Part shown: positions 1-7,040 of the stretch, piece by piece
Numbering within the stretch: position 1 is the first letter of the stretch
How the letters are laid out: each line of letters begins with the position of its first letter
Origin: Kutzneria sp036403095
GTDB taxonomy: Bacteria > Actinomycetota > Actinomycetes > Mycobacteriales > Pseudonocardiaceae
Assembly: GCA_036403095.1 (NCBI GenBank)
Contig: DASWRQ010000428.1
Span: 1 to 19,810 of the forward strand
DNA: 19,810 nucleotides
Direction of reading: 5' to 3'
The notes under the pieces: generated by a model
The model's database searches: none
What the model saw: only the letters and a program-made list of their open reading frames with translations
What the model was told of the DNA's origin: nothing
Made by a program: the position numbers and the translations under genes

Positions 1-159
1 GCTGTCGCGCAGGACCGGTCGTCCGCCGCGACGGAGGTCGTGGGTCGGGTCAAGGACGGGGTCGGTGTGACCGTCGCGGTCGAGGTCGTGGACCCGGAGA
101 CGCTGGAACGGTCCGTGGGCAAGCTCAAGCGGGTCATCGACGAGCGGCCGAAGGACTGA
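1..159 (+). CDS. AMP-forming CoA ligase, C-terminal fragment (phenylacetate-CoA ligase-like)
   Basis: Reading frame 1 is open from the window edge and stops with TGA at 157-159, giving the last 52 residues of a larger protein. The piece reads as a small C-terminal domain. A VGRVKDGVGVTVAVEVV strand region is followed by a SVGKLKRVIDERP segment. That layout matches the end of PaaK-type adenylate-forming ligases, where the lysine of the (T/S)xGKxxRVxD motif is the usual C-terminal catalytic lysine. These enzymes make an acyl-CoA from a carboxylate (for PaaK, an aryl acetate), ATP and CoA. The large N-terminal AMP-binding domain lies outside the window, so the substrate cannot be judged. Third-position GC is high, as expected for a real gene here. 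It converges on the DinB gene at 309-764. The family is probable; the exact enzyme is unproven. Confidence 0.6.
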   Translation, partial: AVAQDRSSAATEVVGRVKDGVGVTVAVEVVDPETLERSVGKLKRVIDERPKD

Positions 160-176
160 TTGGATCTTCGATGCTG

Positions 177-294
177 AGCTGCCCCCGAATCAATTCTAGT
201 CGAGGCGGTGAGGGGCCGCGGTGGTGAAGATCAACGGGGACGCGAAATCGGCGCCCTCAGCGGAACATGTGCTTGGATTGATTCGGGGGCAGCT
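177..294. repeat. Perfect 18-bp inverted repeat spanning 118 bp
   Basis: The 18 bases at 177-194 (AGCTGCCCCCGAATCAAT) are exactly repeated in reverse complement at 277-294, with 82 bp between the arms. The pairing stops at both outer edges (176/295) and becomes weak just inside. The element lies between two convergent genes and contains no convincing ORF or SD. An arm this long with an 82-base interior is not a normal intrinsic terminator. A small non-autonomous mobile element (MITE-like) or a long-loop RNA hairpin are both possible. I see no clear target-site duplication on the flanks. Confidence 0.6.
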
Positions 295-308
295 TTTCGC
301 CGCCCCGC

Positions 309-764
309 TCAACGCCCCGTTCGGCCGTCGAGCAGCTCCCGCAGGATGTCGGCGTGACCGGCGTGCCGGGCGGTCTCCTGGAGCAGGTGGGCGAGGACCC
401 AGCGGAGGTTGACGGCCTCGTCGGTGCGCCGGCAGAGGTCGTCAAGATCCGACGCGACGACGATCTCGTCGACAGTCGCCCAGGCATCCCGGTACGCGGC
501 CAAGGCCTCGTCGAGGGTGTCGCAGGCGGTGGACGAGGGCAGCGGCCGGCCGGCGAACCGGTGGGAGACCCACAGAATCTCGGCCCACGCGAGGTGCTCG
601 ACGAGCCACAGCAGCGTGGTGTCGGACGGCACGAGCCGCCGGCGCTCGGCCTCGGGCGGCAGCTGAGCGACCTTCCGCACGAGGCTGTCGCGCTGGTACT
701 GAAGCAACGAGAGCAGCGTCTCGCGTTCGCCGACGGCTGAGCGCGGCGGCTTGAGGTCGGCCAT
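309..764 (-). CDS. DinB family protein (DUF664, putative thiol-dependent metalloenzyme)
   Basis: This 151-aa protein has the size and helical-bundle pattern of the DinB/DUF664 superfamily. Members in actinomycetes include mycothiol-dependent transferases and detoxification enzymes. The usual three metal-binding histidines are visible: one in VEHLAWAE (about residue 57) and two in ETARHAGHAD (about 134 and 137), the HxxxH/HxxH arrangement of the family. Two in-frame starts exist, GTG at 767 and ATG at 764. I chose ATG because a TAGTAT -10 box (776-771 on the minus strand) ends six bases before it, the typical layout of a leaderless actinomycete mRNA. The gene is divergent from the GNAT gene at 782, with only 17 bp between them. 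Its substrate cannot be told from sequence. Confidence 0.85.
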   Translation of the reverse strand: MADLKPPRSAVGERETLLSLLQYQRDSLVRKVAQLPPEAERRRLVPSDTTLLWLVEHLAWAEILWVSHRFAGRPLPSSTACDTLDEALAAYRDAWATVDEIVVASDLDDLCRRTDEAVNLRWVLAHLLQETARHAGHADILRELLDGRTGR

Positions 765-770
765 CACGGC

Positions 771-776
771 ATACTA
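771..776 (-). promoter_or_regulatory. -10 box of a leaderless promoter for the DinB gene
   Basis: On the minus strand the hexamer TAGTAT fits the actinobacterial TANNNT -10 consensus. Six bases separate it from ATG 764, so transcription probably starts at the A of the start codon. No good -35 hexamer is seen upstream, where the sequence would lie inside the GNAT gene. Confidence 0.45.
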
Positions 777-781
777 CGGCG

Positions 782-1495
782 GTGGATCGCGATCACGTCC
801 TGACCGAGTTCGACCGTCAGATTCGCCGGGCCGAGGGGGAGGTGCTGATCGAGGACGACTGGGCCGGGGTGGTGGCCAGCGACCTGGACGAGACCACCGC
901 GGACGCGGGGATCGCCGCGTACGTGGCCAGGTTCGCGACACTGCACCGGGAATGGGAGTGGAAGCACTACTCCTACGATCGGCCGGCCGATCTGGCCGAT
1001 CGCCTGCTGGTGGCGGGGTTCACGCCGGAGCCGAGCGAGGCGCTGCTGGTGGCGGCGATCGACGAGCTGCCGACAGAGGCGGCGCTGCCGTCAGGGGCGG
1101 AGCTCGTGCCGGTGACGGATGCCGAGACGGCGGCGATGTTCGTCAAGGTGCACGACGAGGTGTTCCACGGCGACTACTCGGCCGTGGCCCGGAAGCTGCT
1201 GGCGGACAAGGAGAATCAGCGGGGCTTCGTGGTGGTGGCCGAGGGTGGCCCAGTGTCCTGTGCTCGCGTGGAGTTCCACCATGGCACGGACTTCGCCAGC
1301 CTCTGGGGCTGCGGCACCCTTGAGCAGTGGCGTGGCCGAGGTCTGTTCCGGGCGCTGGTGGCGCACGGCACGAAGCTGGCCGCTGACAAGGGATTCCGCT
1401 ACTTCCAGGCCGACGCCTCGGACGACAGCAGCCCGATCCTGCAACGGCTGGGCTTTGCCCTGCTGGCCACGACGACGCCGTTCATCCACCCCTGA
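782..1495 (+). CDS. GNAT family N-acetyltransferase
   Basis: The 237-aa product carries a C-terminal GNAT fold that transfers acetyl from acetyl-CoA to an amine. The acetyl-CoA pyrophosphate loop (motif A) is clear at residues 183-189, QWRGRGLF, and is followed by ALVAHGTKLAADKG. The family's C-terminal end, DDSSPILQRLGF, lies at about 214-224. The first 100 residues form a separate, less conserved region, so the protein may be a two-lobed GNAT with one degenerate lobe. The start is GTG 782, with no Shine-Dalgarno and only 17 bp to the divergent DinB start, so it may also be leaderless. Its 3' end overlaps the condensation-domain gene on the other strand by 14 bp. The acceptor substrate is unknown. 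It may be unrelated to the neighbouring biosynthetic operon. Confidence 0.85.
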   Translation: MDRDHVLTEFDRQIRRAEGEVLIEDDWAGVVASDLDETTADAGIAAYVARFATLHREWEWKHYSYDRPADLADRLLVAGFTPEPSEALLVAAIDELPTEAALPSGAELVPVTDAETAAMFVKVHDEVFHGDYSAVARKLLADKENQRGFVVVAEGGPVSCARVEFHHGTDFASLWGCGTLEQWRGRGLFRALVAHGTKLAADKGFRYFQADASDDSSPILQRLGFALLATTTPFIHP

Positions 1496-2693
1496 TCTGA
1501 TCGGCGACATCGCGCCACAGCCGGACGGCCGCGGACTCGCGCCATGCGCCGCCGCGGCCGCCGATGTGGCCGAAGACGGAGCCGTCGGGCACATCGCGGG
1601 TCCGGATGCACAGGCGCGACATGCCGTGCCCGGCCGGCCCGCCGGCGGTGACCACCGACGCGGCCAAGGGGCCGAAGGTGAAGGCGGCGGGTCGGTCGGC
1701 CGGAATGAACTCGAAGAACGTCCAGATATCACGGGGACTGGCCATGTCGCCGCCGAGGGCGCGCAGTTCCATCGGATCGAAACGGTTGTGCTGGTGGCAT
1801 TGCAGGACGGTGTCGCGCACGGCGTTGGCGTAGTCGGTGGTCAGCGTGGGCGGCGGCGCGGGCAGCGGGATGCAAGTGAGGGCGAAGCATGGGCCCAAGG
1901 TGTTTCTCCACTGTGGACCGATGCGCTTGCGGAACACCGTGGAGAACAGGAGATCGCCGCTGTCGTGCTGCGGGCCCATCGCGCAGGCAAGGGCGGCCAG
2001 CATGGTGGTGAAGACGGTGCCGCGATGGGTGCGGCCGAGGCGCTTGAGTGCGGCGAACTCGTCGGCCGACAGGATCTCGCCCCGGTACTCGAACTCGGGC
2101 GCGGTGGCATCGGGCGCGATGCGGGCGAACCGCTTGCCGCCCAAGGAATTCTCCCACCAGGCTCGGGCGGCGGCCTCGCCGGTCCTGGCCTGTGCCAGCT
2201 CGTTCAGCACGTATTCGTGGAACTGAGATGCCGGCGGCGGGACTGCCGGGCCGCCCAACTCGGTGCCGTACAAGGCGGCCAACTCGGACACCGTCCCCCA
2301 CAGCGTCGGCGGATCGGCGGCGAGGTGGTGCAGGTGCAGCGACAGCACGTGTTCCGAGGCGCTACGCCGCATCAGCCGGACCACCAAGGGCGTCGGGCTG
2401 TCGGTCGGCACCGGGCAACGCGGGTCGACCTCGTCGACGAGCTGGATCTCGCCGTCGACCCGGGCGCTCACGACCTGGCCGTCCTCGGTGAATCTGGTGC
2501 GCAGGATGTCGTGTCGCCGCAACAGCTCGTCCAGCGCCCGGCCCAGCGCGGCCACGTCCAACGGACCGCGCAGCTCCAGCACGGCTCCCATGGCGAAGGT
2601 CGCGTCGACGTGACAGCCCGGCTGCCGGCGCTCGTCGTCCATCCGCTCCCGCTGCCACAGCGACAGCGGCCACCTGGTCTCCACGGACGTCAT
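1482..2693 (-). CDS. Free-standing condensation-domain protein (NRPS C-domain superfamily)
   Basis: This 403-aa protein is a single condensation domain with no adenylation, carrier or thioesterase part. Seen in sequence: a C1-like SLWQRERM at 11-18; RRHDILRTRF at 59-68, the C2 core; the active-site HHxxxD as HHLAADP at 122-128; and later C-domain motifs around DLLFSTVFRKR. The usual glycine after the aspartate is proline here. Enzymes of this superfamily join a carrier-bound acyl group to an amine or alcohol. It is the last gene of the operon, and its ATG overlaps the stop of the glycosyltransferase gene (ATGA), so translation is coupled. The most economical inference is that it takes the acyl group from the ACP at 6783-7037 and gives it to a small acceptor, as stand-alone C domains and PapA-like acyltransferases do. 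The substrates are unknown. Confidence 0.88.
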   Translation of the reverse strand: MTSVETRWPLSLWQRERMDDERRQPGCHVDATFAMGAVLELRGPLDVAALGRALDELLRRHDILRTRFTEDGQVVSARVDGEIQLVDEVDPRCPVPTDSPTPLVVRLMRRSASEHVLSLHLHHLAADPPTLWGTVSELAALYGTELGGPAVPPPASQFHEYVLNELAQARTGEAAARAWWENSLGGKRFARIAPDATAPEFEYRGEILSADEFAALKRLGRTHRGTVFTTMLAALACAMGPQHDSGDLLFSTVFRKRIGPQWRNTLGPCFALTCIPLPAPPPTLTTDYANAVRDTVLQCHQHNRFDPMELRALGGDMASPRDIWTFFEFIPADRPAAFTFGPLAASVVTAGGPAGHGMSRLCIRTRDVPDGSVFGHIGGRGGAWRESAAVRLWRDVADQIRGG

Positions 2694-3706
2694 CGGCTCG
2701 CCAACTCCTCGGCGTAGTCGGGAACATCGGCCTTCAGCAGCGCCTCGTGCAAGGGTTGCAACAATTCCGGCTCGAAGCCGGCGGCGCGCCAGGTGTCGAA
2801 CGGGATACCGAAACCCAAGGTGCACCACAGATCGGCGTTGCGCTGCTCGTGCGCGCCGAACGGCTCCAACAGCACGGCCGGTGTCGCGGACCACAGGGAG
2901 TCCAGCAGCGTGCCGCCGCCCGGCTTGCTCACCGTGGCCAACGCGCGGCGGGTCAGATCGAACGAGCCGTGGTGGCCGACGCCGCGTTCGAAGCCGGCGC
3001 CGACCTCCCCGAACGGCGGATATCCGTTGTCCAGCCAGGGATGCCACTTCGGATCGACCATGAAGTACCGCACGCCCTCGGCCGTCACGTCCCGGCCCTC
3101 GTAGGCGATGACGTCCAGCTGCAGGCCGTGCCCGAGCAGCTCGCCGATGCGGTCGCGGTAGGTGCCCATGCCCCAGCCGCCGCCGTGCAGGAACACGCGC
3201 GGCTCACGGTCCGCCCATGGCACCGGGGCATCGTGGCTGACCGGGATGCTGCACGGGATCGTGCCGGCGTCCGCGTCGGCCAGCCACACGTGGCGAACGT
3301 CAAGATCCGTGACTGTCTTGGCGAATGACGGTGAAGGGACGGAATCAACGTGGCAGACGTCGATCGCGCAGTCGTAGCCGGTCAGGATCGGCAGCCAGAA
3401 GCCGGAGAACACCACGACCCGGTCGACGCCACGGGACCGCCAGTCGGCGAACAGCGCCTCGACCGCCGCCGGCTCCGCCGAGTCGGCCGGCGAGCCGCCC
3501 ATCTTCTGGCCGGCCAGCGCGACGCGGAAGTCCCGGTGGAAGGCGAACTTCATGGTGGCGGTGGTGGCCAGCTTCCGGGCCGGCAGCAGCCGCTCCAGCA
3601 CGCTGACGCCGACCGGGACGCCCCTCTCGCGCAACCGGTCGGCCAGCAGCAGTCCCGGCACGTGCACGCCGAGGGCGACACCGGAGGTGAGGATCTCGAC
3701 CGTCAT
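2690..3706 (-). CDS. Glycosyltransferase, GT-B fold (GT1/GT28-like)
   Basis: The product is 338 aa, somewhat short for a GT-B transferase. The N-terminal half begins with a Rossmann-type strand (MTVEILTSGVALGVHV) and contains VVVFSGFWLPILTGYDCAIDV. The C-terminal half holds the sugar-nucleotide site: VFLHGGGWG (172-179), SKPGGGTLLDSLWSATPAVLL (260-280) and EPFGAHEQRNADLW (281-294). This is the layout of UDP/dTDP-sugar transferases such as the MurG and macrolide types. No membrane segment or signal is evident, so it should be cytoplasmic. The ATG at 3706 overlaps the kinase stop (ATGA), and its own stop overlaps the condensation-domain start. Donor and acceptor cannot be read from sequence. 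Its place in the operon suggests glycosylation of a pathway intermediate. A non-catalytic or glycogen-phosphorylase-fold relative remains possible. Confidence 0.75.
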   Translation of the reverse strand: MTVEILTSGVALGVHVPGLLLADRLRERGVPVGVSVLERLLPARKLATTATMKFAFHRDFRVALAGQKMGGSPADSAEPAAVEALFADWRSRGVDRVVVFSGFWLPILTGYDCAIDVCHVDSVPSPSFAKTVTDLDVRHVWLADADAGTIPCSIPVSHDAPVPWADREPRVFLHGGGWGMGTYRDRIGELLGHGLQLDVIAYEGRDVTAEGVRYFMVDPKWHPWLDNGYPPFGEVGAGFERGVGHHGSFDLTRRALATVSKPGGGTLLDSLWSATPAVLLEPFGAHEQRNADLWCTLGFGIPFDTWRAAGFEPELLQPLHEALLKADVPDYAEELASR

Positions 3707-4671
3707 TCCAGCTCCGCCAACGCTTTTCGCAGGTGCAGCGCGGTGATCTGCTCCAGCGCCGCCCGGTCCGGCCCCGAGTAGCCTCGCGGCGCGCCCTCGA
3801 TGAGCATGATCAGGTACAGGTAGGTGCGGTACAGGGCCAGCCGGCGCCGCGCACTGTCGGTGAAGTCGATGCCGCCGTAGCCCGCCAGGAACGCGGCATC
3901 GTCCGCTATAGACCCGAACAGGGCCAGCGACACCATCTCGGCCAGGGGATCGCCCCAGAACGCCCGCTCGCCGTCGACGATGCCGGTGATCTGGTTCTCG
4001 TGCAAGAGGATGTTGCCGGACCACAGGTCGAAGTGCACCAGCACGGGCGTGGTCACGTCGTCGAGCACGTGGGCGTTGGCCGTGATCAGTTGGCGGAGCT
4101 GCGGCAACGACTGCGGCAGGGGAGTTTCCCAGTGCGCGGCGTCGGCCAGCAGGGCGTCCAGCATGCCGAGAAAGGCCGTGCGCCAGGAGGACGAGGTTTC
4201 CCCTTGTGGGTAGCCGAATTCCTTGCCCGTGATCACGTGCAACGACGCGACCAGCCGACCCAGGTCACCGCGCAGCCGTTGCAGGTCGGCGTCGGCCAGC
4301 GATTCGCGTTGGCCGTGCCAGTTGTCGCCGGGCAGCTCGGTCATCAGCAGGAAGTCGCTGTCGAGCAGCGAGCGAGAGAAGTCGGCGTGCACGACGCGAG
4401 GCACCGGCAGCGCGGCGGCGGTGCGGTAGAACAGGGTCTCGGTCCGCATCAGATCGCGCTCGTAGGACAGGCCCGGCATGGTCGGATCCGGCGCGACCTT
4501 CAGCACCAGCCCGGAGCCGTCGGTCAGCCGCAGCCGGTACGCCGTGCTGTAGCTGGCCTCGCCCAGCTCGGTCCGCTCGGCCAACCGCTCGGGGGCGATG
4601 CCGGACGCCGCCAGCACCTCGGCCAGCTGCCGGTCGTCGACGTGCCGCTGGTAGCTGTTGACGCTGGTCAT
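3703..4671 (-). CDS. Aminoglycoside phosphotransferase (APH)-fold small-molecule kinase
   Basis: This 322-aa protein has the full APH/choline-kinase signature. The ATP-binding lysine is in LVLKVA (Lys58) and its partner glutamate is near 77. The Brenner motif HFDLWSGN is at 213-220, with catalytic Asp215 and Asn220. The metal-binding aspartate is in GIVDGERAFWGDP (Asp233). The family phosphorylates hydroxyls of aminoglycosides, sugars, choline, homoserine and antibiotics. It sits mid-operon with ATGA overlaps on both sides, so it belongs with the oxidoreductase upstream and the glycosyltransferase downstream. Two roles fit: activating a sugar or cyclitol hydroxyl during biosynthesis, or phosphorylating the product for self-protection before export. 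The sequence does not decide between them. Confidence 0.88.
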   Translation of the reverse strand: MTSVNSYQRHVDDRQLAEVLAASGIAPERLAERTELGEASYSTAYRLRLTDGSGLVLKVAPDPTMPGLSYERDLMRTETLFYRTAAALPVPRVVHADFSRSLLDSDFLLMTELPGDNWHGQRESLADADLQRLRGDLGRLVASLHVITGKEFGYPQGETSSSWRTAFLGMLDALLADAAHWETPLPQSLPQLRQLITANAHVLDDVTTPVLVHFDLWSGNILLHENQITGIVDGERAFWGDPLAEMVSLALFGSIADDAAFLAGYGGIDFTDSARRRLALYRTYLYLIMLIEGAPRGYSGPDRAALEQITALHLRKALAELE

Positions 4672-5630
4672 GATGCCTCCCTGGCCTGCCGATGGAGGGC
4701 GGCCATCAGCGTGATGCGGTCGATGGCGGCGGCCAGTTCGCCGTCGCCGGAGGCCACGATGTCACGTGCGCGGGCCAGTTGGCGGTCGTAGTAGCCGATC
4801 GGTGGGAACGCTTCCACGCTGGTGCCGCCGCCGGCCCGGCGAATGGCCAGGTTGAGCGGCAGCACGCCGGCCGCCGGCAGCAGGAAGTTGCGAATCTTGA
4901 CGGTGGCTTCGGCGAAAGTGAACTCGTGGACGGCGACGTGTTTGTCCCCGACCTCGCAGTGCAGCTCGGCCGTGAGCCCGGGCCAGGTCAACACCGCGTC
5001 GAAGGAGCGGTCGACGCCGTTTGGCCCGTCGAACGCCGACCGGCCCGAACCGACCGCCCCGGCCAGCCCGACCGTGGCCTGCACGGCTTGCAGCCAGTAA
5101 CTGGCGCTGTCCAGGAAGATGCCGCCGCCGAGCTCCGGCCGCTCCCGGTAGCTGCCCGGCGCCGGCACGCCCCACCGGATCTCGGTCCGGATCCGGGTCA
5201 GCGGCCCGAACCGCTGGCTCAGCACCAGCTCCCGGACCGCCGCCTGCCACGGATGCCCGATCGTTGGCACGGCCTCGATCACCTGTACGCCGATCGCCGC
5301 TGCGGCGATCTCCGCCGCCTCGGCCGCCGTGAGGCACAGCGGCTTCTCGACGATCACGTGCTTGCCCGCCTCGGCCGCGGCGACCACCCACTCCCGATGG
5401 GCGGAGTTGTGCAGTGACACGTAAACCGTGTTGATGGCCGGATCCGCCACCAACTCCGCATACGTGTCATGCACCTGGCCGATACCGTGCCGGTCGGCGA
5501 ACTCCTTCGCCCGCACCGGATCACTCGCCGCCACCGCCCGCACGGTGACGTCGTCGAAGGCCGCGCTGGGCCGCAGGATGGCCTTCTCGGCGATCCCGGT
5601 CGCGCCGATCAGGCCGATGTCAAGCGGCAT
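4668..5630 (-). CDS. Gfo/Idh/MocA family NAD(P)-dependent oxidoreductase
   Basis: The 320-aa product shows the family plan. An N-terminal Rossmann domain begins at residue 4 with IGLIGATGIA, a variant of the GxGxxA dinucleotide site. The conserved EKPL is at 95-98, whose lysine is catalytic. A C-terminal alpha/beta domain contains GGGIFLDSASYWLQ, the usual substrate-side segment. These enzymes oxidise or reduce hydroxyl/keto groups on sugars and cyclitols such as myo-inositol, glucose-fructose and 3-ketosugars, usually in the cytoplasm. Its first 11 bp overlap the end of the ATP-grasp gene, and its stop overlaps the kinase start (ATGA). With the kinase and glycosyltransferase it forms a sugar/cyclitol-type block inside the operon. 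Substrate and cofactor are not assignable. Confidence 0.9.
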   Translation of the reverse strand: MPLDIGLIGATGIAEKAILRPSAAFDDVTVRAVAASDPVRAKEFADRHGIGQVHDTYAELVADPAINTVYVSLHNSAHREWVVAAAEAGKHVIVEKPLCLTAAEAAEIAAAAIGVQVIEAVPTIGHPWQAAVRELVLSQRFGPLTRIRTEIRWGVPAPGSYRERPELGGGIFLDSASYWLQAVQATVGLAGAVGSGRSAFDGPNGVDRSFDAVLTWPGLTAELHCEVGDKHVAVHEFTFAEATVKIRNFLLPAAGVLPLNLAIRRAGGGTSVEAFPPIGYYDRQLARARDIVASGDGELAAAIDRITLMAALHRQAREAS

Positions 5631-6786
5631 CGACGACCCCCTTCGGCGCCAGTCCGGCGGTGGTCAGCGCCGCGACCACGGCATCCTGTAGCCGCCGGAC
5701 ATCATCGGTGACCAGGCCGAGGTACACCCGCCCGCCGGGCGCGGCCAGCCCGCTGCCGCTGAGCACGATCACCTCGGGCCACGGCAGCGCCGCCACCACG
5801 TCGTCGATGCCGAGCCCGGCCGGCACTCGGAGTTCCAGCTGCCACAAGCGAAATCCTGGCATCCAACGGTCCAGCAGCAGGGACAGCAGGCCCAGCGACC
5901 GACGGGCGTTGATCTCCAGGATCGGCACGACCGTCCCGTCGGCCAGCACCATCGAGTCCATGCCCACCGGCCCCCAGTAGCCGGCGGCCGACACCGCCTT
6001 GGCCACGGGGCCGAGCACGTCGACGTACCCGGTGCGCTCCACCAGCTCCAGCAGTTCCACCGAAGCCGGCGCGGAACCGATGTGCCGAAAGCCCCGGTTG
6101 TTCATCGCCTGCACGCCGAGGAACTCCCAGCCGCCGTCCCGAAAGACCTCCAGATGCCCAGAGAAGTCCAGCCGCTTCTCGAACTTCGGCTGCACCAGCA
6201 GCTCGATCCGGCGGTCCTGACGCGCCAACGTGCGCGTGATCGCCCGCAACACCCCGGGCGTGCCGACCTCCAACATCGCCCGGCCGGAGACACCGTACGG
6301 ATCCTTCACGATCACGGTGCCGTCCACCGCCGCGGTCAGCTCCTCGACCGAGCGGACCACCGTGCCGGCGCCCGGCAGGCCGAGCTCCAGGGCGAGGTGG
6401 TTGGACCACGACTTGGAGTTCACCTCGGCCACCACGGTCGCCGCCGGTAACCCGTCCGTCCAATCGAGACGGACGGTGTCGGGCAGCACCGCGTAGGGCC
6501 GGAGCTCGTCATACGACCGCAGCAGCGGAAGATCATCGAGGAGAGCGCTTTCCAGAGTGCCGGAAGCCCCGGCGACGTGGTGGAAGTCAATGCCCCATCG
6601 AGCCCCGATCGCCGGCGCGACCGGCCGCCGGGTGACCAACAGGTCGCCCGGTGAGCAGAAGCCGGCCATGAGCTCGTCCATCGACTCGGCGACCCCGTCC
6701 GAACCGCCGGCCGCCGGCAACGTGGCCAGGTCGGCCGGCCGCCACCAGCGTTCGGCGTCGAAGGTGCCCAGGACGACCGCCGTCAC
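5620..6786 (-). CDS. ATP-grasp family carboxylate-amine/thiol ligase
   Basis: The 388-aa protein has the ATP-grasp core in its second half. VIVKDPYGVSGRAML (158-172) carries the ATP-binding lysine and glycine-rich loop. RIELLVQPKF (193-202) is the adenine-binding hinge region, and GVQAMNNRGF follows. ILEINARRS (289-297) is the metal-binding Glu/Asn/Arg motif. The first 120 residues are a pre-grasp domain. ATP-grasp ligases make an acyl phosphate and pass the acyl group to an amine or thiol. The start is GTG 6786, overlapping the ACP stop (GTGA), so the two proteins are translated together. Inference: it may load an amino acid onto the ACP, as BtrJ does for BtrI in butirosin synthesis, or else act as a peptide ligase. 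No adenylation domain occurs in the operon, which favours the loading idea without proving it. Confidence 0.82.
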   Translation of the reverse strand: MTAVVLGTFDAERWWRPADLATLPAAGGSDGVAESMDELMAGFCSPGDLLVTRRPVAPAIGARWGIDFHHVAGASGTLESALLDDLPLLRSYDELRPYAVLPDTVRLDWTDGLPAATVVAEVNSKSWSNHLALELGLPGAGTVVRSVEELTAAVDGTVIVKDPYGVSGRAMLEVGTPGVLRAITRTLARQDRRIELLVQPKFEKRLDFSGHLEVFRDGGWEFLGVQAMNNRGFRHIGSAPASVELLELVERTGYVDVLGPVAKAVSAAGYWGPVGMDSMVLADGTVVPILEINARRSLGLLSLLLDRWMPGFRLWQLELRVPAGLGIDDVVAALPWPEVIVLSGSGLAAPGGRVYLGLVTDDVRRLQDAVVAALTTAGLAPKGVVDAA

Positions 6787-7037
6787 GCGGCCGGCGCCAG
6801 CTGCCGCACGTACGAGGCGAACTGGGCCACCGACCGGAGATGGTCCAGCTCCAGGTTCTCGTAGTCCAGCTCCAGGTCGAAAGTGTCCTCGATGCCCAGC
6901 AGGAACGAGATCATCTGGAGCGAGTCGAGGCCGTACTCGTCGACGAGGTCGGCCTCCAGGGCCACCTGGTCGGCCGACAACCCGTTGGACAGCACGCCGG
7001 CCAGCACGGCCCGCACCTTGTTCTCGACGTCGTCCAT
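6783..7037 (-). CDS. Acyl (peptidyl) carrier protein
   Basis: This 84-aa acidic protein is a typical stand-alone carrier protein. The four-helix pattern is clear. The phosphopantetheine attachment serine is Ser39 in EYGLDSLQMISFL, the DSL motif at the start of helix II. The C-terminal helix ends near residue 80. A phosphopantetheinyl transferase, not present in this window, would have to activate it. It begins 3 bp after the radical SAM stop, and its own stop overlaps the ATP-grasp start (GTGA). That puts it between a radical SAM enzyme and an acyl-activating ligase. It is the likely tether on which a building block is held, modified and then handed to the condensation domain encoded at the end of the operon. 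The acyl group is unknown. Confidence 0.93.
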   Translation of the reverse strand: MDDVENKVRAVLAGVLSNGLSADQVALEADLVDEYGLDSLQMISFLLGIEDTFDLELDYENLELDHLRSVAQFASYVRQLAPAA

Positions 7038-7040
7038 GAC

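Noticed and set aside
1119..2717. Long plus-strand open frame of 532 codons
   Set aside because: It runs antisense to the condensation-domain gene and out of frame through the GNAT gene. It has no domain signal, and its composition is the usual artefact of high-GC third positions.
2694..3047. N-terminal extension of the condensation-domain frame upstream of ATG 2693
   Set aside because: The added residues are Arg-rich and overlap the glycosyltransferase gene in another frame. ATG 2693 gives a proper domain start and an ATGA overlap.
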